Source: SPDF01 sp963699825
Lineage (GTDB): Bacteria > Gemmatimonadota > Gemmatimonadetes > Gemmatimonadales > GWC2-71-9
Direction: 5' to 3'
Assembly (NCBI GenBank): GCA_963699825.1
Contig: CAVOVI010000004.1
Span: 62,001-126,000 of the forward strand
Length of the DNA stretch: 64,000 nucleotides
This document shows positions 47,942 to 58,680 of this stretch, one piece after another (position 1 is the first letter of the stretch; each line of letters starts with the position of its first letter). A program made the translations under genes and the position numbers. The notes under the pieces are model-generated. The model was given only the letters and a program-made list of their open reading frames with translations, was not told where the DNA came from and ran no database searches.

Positions 47942-49906
47942 CTACGACGTCGGCTTCTCCTTCGGCTCCAGCTTCAGGATCCACAGCCCTGTGTTGATGT
48001 CCGGCACGTAGATGATGCCGTCCTTCACCACGGCGCCCCACGCAAAGGTGGCGCGCGGCTTGGCGCCCTTGTCGTCGGCCGTGTAGGTCCAGGCCATCTC
48101 CCGGCCCTGGCGGAGCAGGTCGCCCTGCAACTCGCCCGAAATGTCCAGCGCGCGCGCCCCTCCCTGATAGTTCCCCATGTACAGGGTGTCCCCCGCCGCC
48201 CAGATGTTGTGCACGCCGCCGTCGGTGGGCTCATACCACGCCACCAGCTTCGGCTTCTCGAGGTTGGAGACATCGAGCACCTGCAGCCGCCCGAACGTCA
48301 GGTCATTGCCGTCCTTGAGACCGGTGGAGGGCTTGCTGGCGTACACCTCGTCGCCAATGAACACGTACTTCCCCTGTCGCCAGGCGGTGTGGGTCCCGCG
48401 CGCAGCCAGCCCCCAGTACTCGTCCACCCGGGCATAGAGGGCGTCGAGGTCGTACTTGAACTGGGAGATGAACTTCGGATTCTCCGGGCTGCCGCCCTTC
48501 ATGCCGTTGCCGACGTCGAGCACCACGAGCCCGTCGTCCCAGTAGCTCAGGTACGCGATGCCGTCGGTCACGGCGATGTCGTGCAGATACCGCCCCTGGG
48601 TGACCTGCTCCGTCTGCCAGCGCGCCACCTCGCGCGGCTGGAGGGGATCGCGGATGTCGATGACGCGCATGGAACCGGTCGCGTCGTCGGTCAGATAGAC
48701 GCGCCCCTGGTAGACGTAGGAGCTGTGCACCCCGCCTGACACCGTCTCCGTGTACTCGGAGATCGGCTTCGGGTGGCAGGCATCGCTCGCATCGAAGATG
48801 ACGATGCCGTCCTTGCGGTTGGAGGAGCCTTCGCGCGAGAAGACGCCGTACTTGCCGTCTTCAGTCGTCATCACGTCGTTGACGAGCCGCGCATCGGTCA
48901 TCATGGAGTCGACAATAACCGGCGCCCGCGGATCGGAGACGTCGATCGCGTAGACCCGATCCGAAATCGTGGTCATGTAGGCGCACTTGCCGTTCGGATG
49001 CACCCACACCTCCGCCGCGCGCTGCGAGACCGGAACCCGGCCGAGCACCTCGAAGCCCCGCCCGACCTTTCGTGCTGCCACGGTCACCAGGGCATCGGCG
49101 GTCCGCCCCCCGATCTCGGCGGTCACCGTATAGGCTGCCCGGCGTCTCTGCGACGAAAGAGCCGTTCGACCCGATCATCGCCACGCCCTGCCCGCCCGCG
49201 ACGCTCCAGCGGGTCGCGACATCCGTCAGCGATTTCCCGTTGGCCTGGACCGCTGCGGCGGAGAATGCCACGACGTCGCCGGTCCGGACCGAGGTCGTCG
49301 CCGGGGTCAACGCCAGGGAGGCCACAGAATTGGCCAGGACGTCGATCGGACAGAGTGGCCGACGCCGCGCCCGCCTTGGCGGTGATCACCGCTCTCCCGG
49401 CCGTCAGGGCGCTCAGGCGGCCATCAGGAGTGACCGCGGCCACCTTCGGGTTGCTCGAGGTGAAGGCCATGGCGTCTGAACGGCGATCCCCCTGGGCGCT
49501 GAACGCCGCCGCGGTCAGGGTGAGCCGGGTCCCCGCCACGATACGCGTGGGGCCATCCACGAATTCCACGACGGCGGCGGGCGCCGGGACGATGCGAATC
49601 GTGGCCCTGCCGAGCGCGGTCTTCGACCCGCGGCACCGAGGCGACCGCCGTGACCTGGGTGGTCCCGAGGAACCCGCCGGTGAGCACGCCGGTGGAGTCG
49701 ATCGTCCCGCCGTTGCCGGCGGCGAACCAGCGGATCCGTGCCCCGGTGACCGGCTGTCCGTCACTGCCGAGGGCCCGTCCCTCCATCTGGATCGTCTGGC
49801 CGACCTGCACCTCCGCGCTGGCGGGGGTCACCTGCACACTGGCGATTGCCGGCGGAGCGGCCTGCTGGGGATCCTGGGCAAGGACGAGCAGCAACGGGAT
49901 GAGCAT
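47942..49906 (-). CDS. Secreted Big2-like/LVIVD-repeat protein (several frame breaks)
   Basis: About 655 residues from ATG 49906. A signal peptide (MLIPLLLVLAQDPQQAAPP) leads into three bacterial Ig-like (Big2-type) units: IASVQVTPASAEVQVGQTIQ, then VVEFVDGPTRIVAGTRLTLTAAAF, then SLALTPATTSVRTGDVVAFS. From about residue 270 follow LVIVD-type repeats forming a predicted beta-propeller: VYAIDVSDPRAPVIVDSMM, IVIFDASDACHPKPISEY, MRVIDIRDPLQPREVARW, LQVLDVSNLEKPKLVAW, GGARALDISGELQ. Breaks near 49625, 49350 and 49135 separate the Ig units. Its role is unknown; cell-surface binding is the usual guess. A divergent promoter region separates it from aguB. Confidence 0.78.
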
Positions 49907-49975
49907 GGTCGAACTCCATGATGCGAAAGGGGAACCGACGGACGTGATCGCCGGACGGACGGGGCCGCCCGGAAG

Positions 49976-50003
49976 TTGCAGGTGGTGATAATACTCCTAT
50001 TTT
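49976..50003 (+). promoter_or_regulatory. Leaderless promoter of aguB-aguA
   Basis: TTGCAG (49976-49981), a 16-base spacer and TATTTT (49998-50003), six bases before the ATG at 50010. Confidence 0.5.
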
Positions 50004-50009
50004 CCCGGC

Positions 50010-50907
50010 ATGCCTACAGCCCCTCCCTCCCGGGTCGTCCCGGTCGGCCTGGTCCAGATGCGATGCTCCTCCGACGCCGCCGACAACCTCGCCCGTGCCG
50101 TCGCCGGTATTCGCACCGCCGCCTCGCAGGGCGCCCGAATCGTCTGCCTGCAGGAGCTCTTTCGCAGCGAGTACTTCTGCCAGACGGAGGACCACGCCCA
50201 CTTCGCGCTCGCCGAGGCGATTCCCGGGCCGAGCACGACCGCGCTCTCTGCGGTCGCGGCCGAACTGGGCGTGGTAATCATCGCCTCGCTCTTCGAGCGG
50301 CGCGCGGAAGGGCTCTATCACAACACCGCCGCCGTCATCGACGCCGACGGCAGCGTACCTCGGCAAGTACCGGAAGATGCACATTCCGGACGACCCGCAG
50401 TACTACGAGAAGTTCTACTTCGCCCCCGGCGACACCGGCTTCCGGATCTTCGACACGGCGGTCGGCCGGATCGGCGTGCTGATCTGCTGGGACCAGTGGT
50501 ACCCCGAGGCGGCGCGACTCACCGCGCTGCGCGGCGCGCAGATCCTCTTCTATCCCACCGCCATCGGCTGGTTGCCGCCGGAGAAGGCGGAGTACGGCGC
50601 CGCACAGAAGGACGCCTGGACCACGATGCAGCGGAGCCATGCGATTGCCAACGGCGTGTTCGTCGTGGCGGTGAATCGCGTGGGCCACGAGGGCCTCACC
50701 GCGCCGAACGGGATCGATTTCTGGGGCGGCAGCTTCGTGGCCGATCCCTACGGATCGGTCCTGGGCCGTGCGGGAGAGGATGAGGAAGTCATGGTGGTGG
50801 AGTGCAACCTGGCCCTGACCGACGTGGCCCGGACCCACTGGCCCTTCCTCCGTGACCGGCGCATCGACGCCTACGGCGACCTGACCCAGCGGTACCTCGA
50901 CGGGTGA
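50010..50907 (+). CDS. aguB: N-carbamoylputrescine amidase (frame broken by one base)
   Basis: Hydrolyses N-carbamoylputrescine to putrescine, the last step of the agmatine route. A nitrilase-fold enzyme of about 298 residues. The Glu-Lys-Cys triad is visible: Glu49 in CLQELFRSEYFCQ, Lys in GKYRKMHIPDDPQYYEKFYF, and Cys in IGVLICWDQWYPEAARL. FFNPT-like tail regions are typical (WLPPEKAEYGAAQKDAW). The frame breaks near 50356 between DADGS and YLGKYRKMHIP, where one base is extra. Its stop overlaps the start of aguA (GTGA), giving a two-gene operon for agmatine use; speA lies 37 kb away. Confidence 0.93.
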
Positions 50908-51969
50908 GCAAGCATCGAGGCGATCCGACGCCCTCGGCGCTCGGCTATCGCATGCCGGCGGAGTGGGCGCGCCACCGCGGCACCTGGCTCTCCTGGCCCC
51001 ACAACGAGGCGTCCTGGCCGGACAAGTTCGGGCCGGTACCCGGGGTCTTCGCCGAGATGGTGCGACACCTCGCGCCGCACGAGGAAGTCCATATCAATGT
51101 CACCGGCCCCGAGATGGCCGCAGACGTGCTGTCGCTGCTCCGCCCCTTCGACCTGCCGATCGGTCGCGTCGTCCTCCATGAGAATCCGACGAACGACGCC
51201 TGGTGCCGCGACCACGGGCCCTGCTTCATCCAGCGCGTCGTCGACGGACGGCCGCGAGGAGGCCATCGTGGACTGGGGCTACAACGCGTGGGGCGGGAAG
51301 TATCCCCCCTTCGACCTCGACGACGTGATTCCCACCCGCATCGGCGCAGCGTATCACATCCCTGTCTTCCACCCGGGCATCGTCATGGAGGGGGGCTCGC
51401 TCGACGTCAACGGTGTCGGCACGCTCCTCACGACGGAAGCCTGCCTCCTGCATCCGAACCGGAACCCGGAACTCGGGCGCGACGAGATCGAGGGGTATCT
51501 CCGGGACTATCTCGGGGTGACGCACATCCTGTGGCTGGGCGATGGGATCGTCGGCGACGACACCGACGGACACGTGGACGACATCACCCGCTTCACCGAC
51601 GAGCGGACGGTGGTGACGGTGGTCGAGGAGGACCCGCAGGACGAAAACTATGAGCCGCTCCAGGACAACCTGAGGCGGCTCCAGGGGATGACCGACCAGG
51701 ACGGCCAGCCGTTGCGCATCGTCACCCTGCCGATGCCACGCGCGCGCTACCAGGATGGCCAGCGACTCCCGGCGAGCTACGCGAACTTCTATATCGCGAA
51801 TGACGTGGTGCTGCTGCCAGCCTACGACCCCGACCGCGACGAGGTCGCCCGCGCCACGCTCCAGGAACTCTTCCCGACCCGTCGCGTGGTCCCGATCGAC
51901 GCCGTGGATCTTGTCTGGGGACTCGGCGCCTTCCACTGCGTCACGCAGCAGTGGCCGGCGCTGCCGTAA
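50904..51969 (+). CDS. aguA: Agmatine deiminase (frame broken by one base)
   Basis: Converts agmatine to N-carbamoylputrescine and ammonia. A guanidino-modifying enzyme of about 354 residues with the propeller fold. RGTWLSWPHNEASWPDKF, NDAWCRDHGPCFI, GIVMEGGSLDVNGVGTLLTTEACLL and the catalytic GHVDD and C-terminal Cys in LGAFHCVTQQ are diagnostic. The frame breaks near 51256 between VVDGR and EEAIVDWGYNAWGGKYPPF. It starts at a GTG overlapping the aguB stop. Order aguB-aguA with arginine decarboxylase elsewhere is the arginine to putrescine pathway typical of plants and many bacteria. Confidence 0.94.
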
Positions 51970-51978
51970 GCTTCGGTC

Positions 51979-52917
51979 CTACAGGTCCCGCTCCACCAAT
52001 CCCTTCAACACGTGCCATACCGTCGCGGCGGCGAGCCGCGCGGCGGCGTTGTCGCGATCGTACACCGGATTCATCTCCACTACATCACAGGAACGCACCG
52101 CGCGAGTGCGACCCGCCCGGTAGGCGGCGTGCAGCCAGAGCTCTGCTGAGATGCCCCCGACCGACGGTGAGCTCGCCCCCGGCGCCACCGACTGCTCCAC
52201 GGCGTCCAGGTCGAAGCTGACGAATGAGGGCCCCTCGAGGGAGCCATAGATTTCGTCAATCCGGGCTGGGGAGAGGTCCCGCCGCCAGACGAACCGGGCC
52301 CCGTGCGCCGCCAGGAACTCGAGGTGGGCGCGCGCCACCATGTGGGGCAGCAGTCCCGCCGCCACGAACTGCCGGCAGGCGCCCGACGAATCCAGGATCG
52401 CCTGGCGAAAGGGTGACCCGGCGTGCCCCAGACCGTCCTGCAGTTCCCGCACATCGGGATGGGCGTCCCAGTTCAGGATGCCGACCCGCTCCCCACCGGC
52501 GACGTATCCCTGGAAGTGCCCGAATGACGTCTCGTGCCCGCCGCCGAGCACAATGACGAACGATCCTGCCGCCAGGTGGGGTGCGAGCGCTTCCCCCAGC
52601 AGGGCCTGGTCCCGCTCGACATCGTCCGTCAGCGCGAGGTTCCCGAGATCGAGCGTGTGCTCCAGGAGGTCCACCGACTCTTCGAACCGCTCGGCATCGG
52701 GGGTCAGCCGAAAGAGCATCCGCCGGATTTCGTCCGGTGCACCCGCGGCGCCGACCCGCCCGCCGTTGCGGTGGACGCCTTCGTCGGAGGGAAAGCCGAC
52801 CAGCACCGCGCGCGGAGTGCTCCCGTCGGCGAGGTGCGTGCCGAGCAAGTGCCCGATCCGCGGGTCATCGGCACCGGTCGTCGGCAGGATCACGTCGGGC
52901 TGGTTGTAGTTGAGCAT
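51979..52917 (-). CDS. hutG: Formimidoylglutamase (ureohydrolase family)
   Basis: A 312-residue Mn enzyme of the arginase/agmatinase fold; in this hut run it should hydrolyse N-formimidoyl-L-glutamate to glutamate and formamide. The metal ligands are visible: GGGHET, LNWDAHPDV and SFDLDAVEQSVAPGAS. An agmatinase role was considered because aguAB lies beside it, but the position after hutU-hutI and RNGGRVGAAGAPDEIRR fit formimidoylglutamase better. The frame is intact. It is separated from hutI by a 64-base gap holding a palindromic repeat. Confidence 0.82.
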   Translation of the reverse strand: MLNYNQPDVILPTTGADDPRIGHLLGTHLADGSTPRAVLVGFPSDEGVHRNGGRVGAAGAPDEIRRMLFRLTPDAERFEESVDLLEHTLDLGNLALTDDVERDQALLGEALAPHLAAGSFVIVLGGGHETSFGHFQGYVAGGERVGILNWDAHPDVRELQDGLGHAGSPFRQAILDSSGACRQFVAAGLLPHMVARAHLEFLAAHGARFVWRRDLSPARIDEIYGSLEGPSFVSFDLDAVEQSVAPGASSPSVGGISAELWLHAAYRAGRTRAVRSCDVVEMNPVYDRDNAAARLAAATVWHVLKGLVERDL

Positions 52918-52930
52918 GGGACCTCGGTTC

Positions 52931-52971
52931 GAGATTGCTCGTCGGCTCCTGCGGAGCCGCCTCGCAATGAC
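52931..52971. repeat. Imperfect palindromic repeat of the GATTGC...GCAATGAC type
   Basis: ATTGC (52934-52938) and GCAAT (52964-52968) flank the inner perfect inverted repeat GGCTCC-TGC-GGAGCC (52944-52958). Such elements occur between genes in many bacterial genomes (recalled). It lies inside the hut run and could attenuate hutG. Confidence 0.5.
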
Positions 52972-52981
52972 AGAATGCGTC

Positions 52982-54212
52982 CTAGCCTCCGCCTGCCAGC
53001 AGACGCTGGCCGGCAGCGACAGTCAGGACGCACGCGTTCGGGCGAAAGTGATAGAGCCAGTGGTTGACGTCCGGGGAGTCGATGACCGCAAGATCGGCTC
53101 GGCAGCCGACCGACACCTCGCCCGCCTCGCCCTGCCAGCCCCACCGCCCTGGCCGCGATGCTCGTGGCGCCCTTCAGCACTTCGGCGGGGGTCATCCGCT
53201 GCAGGTGACAGGCGAGCATCATCGCCAGCGGCAGGTCCCAGCTTGGCGCTGAGCCCGGGTTGAAGTCGGTGGCGACGGCTACCGGCACACCGGCATCGAT
53301 GAACTTCCGCGCCGGCATCGGCCGCTGGTTCAGGTAGAGCGTGGCGAGCGGCAGGCTGACCGCCACGACTCCCGCCCCGGCCATGGCGGCAATTCCCGTC
53401 GTCGGACGCACACTCCAGGTGGTCGGCGCTGAGCGCCCCGACCTCCGCGGCCAGTTCGGCGCCACCTCCCGCGGAGAGCTGGTCGGCGTGCAGCTTCGGC
53501 GCGAGCCCGACCGCCTTTCCAGCGAGGAAGATCCGCCGCGCCTCGTCCACGCTGAACGCGGTGTCCTCCACGAACACATCGCAGCAGCGGGCGAGGCCGG
53601 CCGCGGCCACCGCCGGGATCATCTCGTCGAGGAGCAGCCGGAGATACGCGGAGCGGTCGGCCCGGTGCTCCGCCGGGCACGACGTGCGCGCCGAGGAAGG
53701 TCGGCACGATCCGGGTCGGCTGTGAATCGGCCAAGCCGCTGGTAGACGCGGAGCAGGCGCAGCTCGGTCTCGAGATCGAGGCCGTAGCCGCTCTTGCACT
53801 CGACCGTCGTGACGCCGAGCCGGCGCATCCCGTCCAACGCGGCCGCAGCCTTGGCGAAGAGCTCCTCTTCCGTCGCGGCGCGCGTCGCCCGCACGGTGGA
53901 CATGATGCCCCCACCCGCCCGCGCGATGTCGAGATAGCCCACGCCCTGGAGCCGCTGTTCGAATTCGTCGGCGCGCCATCCGCCGAACGCCAGGTGGGTG
54001 TGGCAGTCCACCAGACCCGGGACCACGAGTCGGCCTCCGGCGTCGATCGAATCGCCGCGACTGAACTCCGCCGGCAGCTCCGATTCCGGGCCGACCCACC
54101 GGATCGTCTCCCCCTCCCACGCGACGGCCGCCCCGGAAATGAGATGCACGTCCCCCTGCCCGCCCTCGGGACGGCAGGTGGCCAGCAGGCCGATGTTGCG
54201 GAGGACTGTCAC
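52982..54212 (-). CDS. hutI: Imidazolonepropionase (several frame breaks)
   Basis: Opens imidazolone-5-propanoate to N-formimidoyl-L-glutamate in histidine degradation. An amidohydrolase of about 410 residues. Metal-binding HTH is in VVPGLVDCHTHLAFGGWRADEF; later pieces encode STVRATRAATEEELF, GYGLDLETELRLLRVYQRL, PTFLGAHVVP, KLHADQLSAGGGAELAAEVGALSADHLE and VAVATDFNPGSAPSWDLPLAMMLACHL, with the metal His and Asp. The end (VNHWLYHFRPNACVLTVAAGQ) stops at 52982. At least four breaks, between about 53720 and 53150. The start is GTG 54212, eight bases after the hutU stop. Confidence 0.9.
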
Positions 54213-54219
54213 CGGCGCG

Positions 54220-55898
54220 TCACTCGCCGTTGATCATCGGGAAGATCGACGCCGCGCTCATTGGCGGTCTCGATGGCGATCGGATACCCGGCATCCGCGT
54301 GGCGCATGACGCCCGTCCCCGGATCGGCGGTCAGGACCCGCTGCAGTCGGCGATCGGCCATCTCCGTCCCGTCGGCCACGGCCACCATGCCGGAATGGAT
54401 GGAGTACCCGATCCCGACGCCGCCGCCGTGGTGCAGCGACACCCAGCTCGCGCCGCAGGCGGTGTTCAGCATCGCGTTGAGGAGCGGCCAGTCGGCGATG
54501 GCGTCGGAGCCGTCCATCATCCCTTCCGTCTCCCGATTCGGCGACGCGACGGAGCCGGTGTCGAGGTGGTCGCGCCCGATGACGATCGGCGCCTCGACCT
54601 TACCCTTCTTGACCAGCCAGTTGAACCGGAGCCCCATCTCGGCGCGCTCTCCGTATTCCAGCCAGCAGATTCGCGCCGGGAGACCCTGGAAGTGGACCTT
54701 CTCGCGGGCCTGCTGAATCCAGCGGGCCAGCGCCTCGTTCTTGGGAAAGGTCTCGAGCACGGCGTCGTCGGTCACCGCGATGTCCTTCGGATTTCCCGAG
54801 AGCGCCGCCCAGCGGAACGGGCCGGCACCACGGCAGAACAGCGGCCGGATGAACGCCGGGACGAATCCCGGGAAAGTCGAACGCCTCCGGCATGGCACGC
54901 AGGTCGGCCACCTGGCCCCGCAGGTTGTTGCCGTAGTCGAAGACCACGGCACCGCGCGCGCTGCAGCTCGCAGCATCGCGTTGACGTGCACCACCATCGA
55001 GTCGAGCACCCGGTCCTCGTACCCCTTCGGGTCCGTCTCCCGCAGCTCGGCCGCCTGCTCCAGGCTCAGTCCCGATCGGGATGTACCCCACGCGGAGGTC
55101 GTGCGCCGAGGTCTGGTCGGTCACCACATCGAGGGTGACACCGCGGCGCACCAGTTCCGGCAGCACCTCGGCGATGTTGCCGACCAGCCCCACCGAATAG
55201 CCCCGCCGCTCGGCGCGCGCCCGCTCCACCAGCGCCAGCGCCTCGTCGAGGTCGGTGGAAATGGCGTCGCAGTACCCGGTGTCGACCCGCCGCTGGATTC
55301 GGGTGGCGTCGACATCCACGCCGAGGAACGCCGCGCCGTTCATCGTGGCGGCGAGCGGCTGGGCGCCACCCATGCCGCCGAGCCCACCGGTCACCACGAG
55401 GCGGCCCGCGAGGCTGCCGCCGAAGTGCTGGCGCGCGCACTCGGCGAAGGTCTCGTAGGTGCCCTGCAGGATGCCCTGCGTCCCGATGTAGATCCACGAT
55501 CCGGCCGTCATCTGGCCGTACATGGTGAGGCCGAGGGCGTCGAGCCGGCGGAATTCGTCCCAGTTGGCCCAGCGGGGGACGAGGTTGGCGTTGGCGATCA
55601 GGACCCGCGGCGCCTCCTCGTGGGTCCGGAAGACGCCGACCGGCTTGCCGCTCTGCACCAGCAGCGTCTCGTCGTTCTCGAGCCGCTGCAGGGTGGAAAC
55701 GATCCGGTGGTAGCTCGGCCAGTCGCGCGCCGCCTTGCCACCGCCCCCATAGACGATGAGTTCCTCGGGGCGTTCGGCCACCGCCGGGTCGAGGTTGTTC
55801 ATCAACATCCGGAGGGCCGCTTCCTGATGCCAGCCTTTGCAGGAGAGTGCGGTACCCCGGGGAGCACGGATCGGTGTGGAGCCAGCGGAGACGGTCAT
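54220..55898 (-). CDS. hutU: Urocanate hydratase (several frame breaks)
   Basis: Converts urocanate to imidazolone propionate with tightly bound NAD+. About 559 residues: GTALSCKGWHQEAALRMLMNNLDP at the start, VTGGLGGMGGAQPLAATMNG (NAD site), FPARICWLEYGERAEMG-type active-site Cys region (residues read LPARICWLEYGERAEMGL), and LHHGGGVGIGYSIHSGMV near the end. Breaks lie near 55075, 54965, 54868 and 54240; after the last one the protein ends MINGE at 54220. It is the first gene of the hutU-hutI-hutG run. Histidase (hutH) is not in the window. Confidence 0.93.
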
Positions 55899-55931
55899 GA
55901 GCAGATCACTGGTCGAGGAGGAACAGGAAAT

Positions 55932-57650
55932 CTAACGACCGGGACCTCGGATTCTACACCGCGTCACTCGGGCGGCGGGACGATATCCCGGCCCGCGCAC
56001 GACCCGTCCGGCGGCGGCGCCGGTCGGTTCGCCGTCGCGGAGCACCTGGATCCCGTTGACCCAGACCTGTGCGACCCCGGTCGCGTACTGGTGCGGCTGG
56101 TCGAAGGTGGCCCGGTCGGTGATGGTGGCGGGATCAAAGACCACGATATCGGCATAGTTGCCGGGCACGAGTGCGCCGCGCCTGGAGAGGCTCAGGTTGG
56201 CCGCGGGCTGCGACGTCAGGCGACGGATTGCCTCGGAGAGCGTGAGCAGTTGTTCCTCCCGGACATACTTGCCCAGCAGGCGTGCGAAGTTTCCGTAGGC
56301 GCGCGGGTGGGTCCCTGAAAGCAGGAACACACCCTCGGCGCTCTTTGAACCGCCATCCGAGCCAAAACTCATGTAGGGGAGCTGGATCTTCCGACGGACG
56401 TTGTCCTCCGACATCGTGAAGAAGACACATCCCACCCGACTGTCGTCCTCGATGACGAGATCCATCGCCGTCTCCTCAGGCGATGTGCCGCGCATCTCGG
56501 CCACCTCCGCCAGCGTCTTCCCGGTGAGTGGCTTGAGGGCCGGGTTCTTGAAGCCCACGAGCAGGATTCCATCGGCCCCGCCGGCGTTCACGAAGGCGTT
56601 GTCGAATCCGGCATCGCCCTGCATTTCCTTCAGCAGTCGCCGGCGCACGGCGGGGTCTTTCAGACGCGCCACCCAGGCGTCGTGCCCGCCCTCCTGCACC
56701 CAGGTGGGCATCGTCGCGTCGAGCCCGGTCGAACTCGCCGGGTAGGTGTACATGTCGGTGGTGATTCGGAGCCCCGCCGCGCGGGCGGAGTCAATCAGGG
56801 CAATCAGCGGTGTCGAGCTTGGCCCAATTCTGACGCCCAGACGCCTTGAGGTGATAGATCTCTGCCGGGACCTTCGCCTCGCTGGCGATCGTGATGAGTT
56901 CGCGGGCGGCGGTCAGGAGCCCCCTCCCCTCGTCCCGGATGTGGGAGATGTACATCCCACCCGATTCACCCGCCGCGCCGGCGAGCGCGATCAGTTCCTC
57001 GGTGCGTGGCGTAGTTCGCGGGCGCGTAGATGAGCGACGAGCCGACGCCGAGCGCGCCCTCGGCCATCGCCTGCCGCACCAGGTCCTGCATCCGCGCCAG
57101 CTCCTCGGGCGTCGCCGGGCGGTCGGTGTAGCCGATTTCGTGGATCCGCACGGTGGTGGCCCCGACGAACGAGGCGACGTTGGTCGCGATCCCGCGGGAG
57201 ACGACGTGATCGAGGTACTCGCCAAGCGTGGTCCACGGGACGTCGTACTTGAGGTCGCCCTGCTGGGCCACCATCTGGGCCCGCATCGAGTCGGTCAGCG
57301 GGCCCATCGACGCAGCCCTCGCCCATGACCTCCAGGGTCACGCCCTGCCGGATGTCCCCCTGCGAGCGGCCGTCGACCAGCAGGTCCGCGTTGGCCCAGC
57401 TCAGCATGTTGATGAAGCCCGGCGCCACGGCCATCCCGGTGGCGTCCACCTCGACCCGGCCGCGCGACGACCCGAGGTCCCCAACCGCGACGATCGAATC
57501 TCCCATGACGGCAACGTCACCGGTGATCGGCTCGCCCCCTGTCCCGTCATAGACCGTCCCGCTGCGGATGACGAGGTCGTAGGCCGGGGCTGGTCGGCAG
57601 GCGGCCAGCGAGACGAGGACGCCGAGCGACAGGCGGGCACGAAAGCGCAT
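55932..57650 (-). CDS. N-acyl-D-amino-acid deacylase-like amidohydrolase, lipoprotein (several frame breaks)
   Basis: About 570 residues reconstructed from four pieces. Signal with lipobox VSLAAC, then YDLVIRSGTVYDGTGGEPITGDVAV, the usual amidohydrolase beta-sandwich. Where D-aminoacylases have PGFIDxHTHxD this protein has PGFINMLSWANADLLVDGRSQ, so the first metal His pair is absent, a feature I recall in a large bacterial subfamily. Later parts are conserved: GGMYISHIRDEG, EIYHLKASG, GSDGGSKSAEGVFLLSGTHPRAYGNF and RRGALVPGNYADIVVFDP. Breaks near 57310, 57005 and 56810; the C-terminal 15 residues may also be out of frame (alternative stop at 55964). Enzymatic activity uncertain. Confidence 0.78.
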
Positions 57651-57721
57651 GAGGAGGATCCGGTGAGCTAAGGGAAGGGCTGCGGATCGGACGGAGACCC
57701 ATCGCGGCGGACGGCAAACCG

Positions 57722-58558
57722 TCAGGCCAGTCGATCGAGTTCCGCGCGCATGTCGAGCGCGCTCGACCACCGCTGATCCCGGTTCTTCGCCAGCGCCCGC
57801 TGGATGGCCCCGGCCAGAGCCGGGGGTACCTCCGGGCGGAGTTCCGCGAGGAGGGGCGCCTCGGCGGTCTGCTGCAGCTGGAGGACCACCGCCTCGCTGC
57901 GATGGACGAACGGCGGACGGCCGGCGAGCGCCTCGAAGAGGACGCAGCCGAGCGAGTAGATGTCACTCCGGTGGTCCAGGTCCTTCACCGCGACGACCTG
58001 TTCCGGACTCATGTAGGACGAGGTGCCGACGGTGAAGCCGGAGCGCGTGAGTTTCTCGTCCCCCACGGCCTCGATGGCGCGGGCAATCCCGAAATCGAGC
58101 AGCATCGCCCCGTCCACCGACAGCACAATGTTGTCCGGCTTCACATCGCGGTGCACCACGTTGTTCTGGTGCGCATAGGCCAGGGCCCCGAGCACATCCC
58201 GCCCGATACGCACGGCATCGTCGATGGACACGCGGCGCACCTGGGCGATGTGCTCCTTGAGCGTGGGGCCCTCGATGTACGCCATGGCCAGGTAGACCAG
58301 CCACTCGTGCTCGCCGTAGTCCAGGAGCTTGGCAACGTGGGGATGTTCAAGGCGGGAGAGCGTCTTGATTTCCCGGAGGAACCGGTCGGCGGTGGCGGTG
58401 ACCACCAGTTCCGGATGCAGCACCTTCAGCGCAATCGCCTGCCCGTCGAGGGACCGGGCAAGGAAGACCCGTCCGGCCCCACCGCGCGCCAGTTCCCGCT
58501 CGACAGTGTACTTGCCGCGCAGGGCCTCCTGGATCATCGGGAGCAGGTCACGCCGCAT
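57722..58558 (-). CDS. Serine/threonine protein kinase (Hanks type), single domain
   Basis: A 278-residue kinase domain with little else: ARGGAGRVFLAR (glycine loop, GGAGRV), ALKVLHPELV (VAIK lysine), VVHRDVKPDNIVLS (catalytic loop), LLDFGIARA (DFG) and SYMSPEQV (APE-like). The end (RALAKNRDQRWSSALDMRAEL) is the standard C-lobe. There is no membrane segment or extracellular sensor, so it should be cytosolic. ATG 58558 is preceded by GGAGGTG at seven bases. It is divergent from the ECF sigma-factor gene with 122 bases between; a regulatory link to that cassette is possible. Confidence 0.93.
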   Translation of the reverse strand: MRRDLLPMIQEALRGKYTVERELARGGAGRVFLARSLDGQAIALKVLHPELVVTATADRFLREIKTLSRLEHPHVAKLLDYGEHEWLVYLAMAYIEGPTLKEHIAQVRRVSIDDAVRIGRDVLGALAYAHQNNVVHRDVKPDNIVLSVDGAMLLDFGIARAIEAVGDEKLTRSGFTVGTSSYMSPEQVVAVKDLDHRSDIYSLGCVLFEALAGRPPFVHRSEAVVLQLQQTAEAPLLAELRPEVPPALAGAIQRALAKNRDQRWSSALDMRAELDRLA

Positions 58559-58680
58559 GCAAAGCACCTCCGGTTAGTAACGTAAAGTCGGCCCTCCGGC
58601 CCCCTCAGCGCAAGGATGGGAATTGCCCCCTGCCCGGGGCTGTGCAACCTTTTCGGACCTGCGGGTGTCCAATCCCGTGC

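Noticed and set aside
51979..52917. Agmatinase (speB) instead of hutG
   Set aside because: Considered because it lies next to aguA, but it is convergent with that operon and follows hutU and hutI on the same strand, and the N-terminal RNGGRVGAAGAPDEIR region fits formimidoylglutamase.
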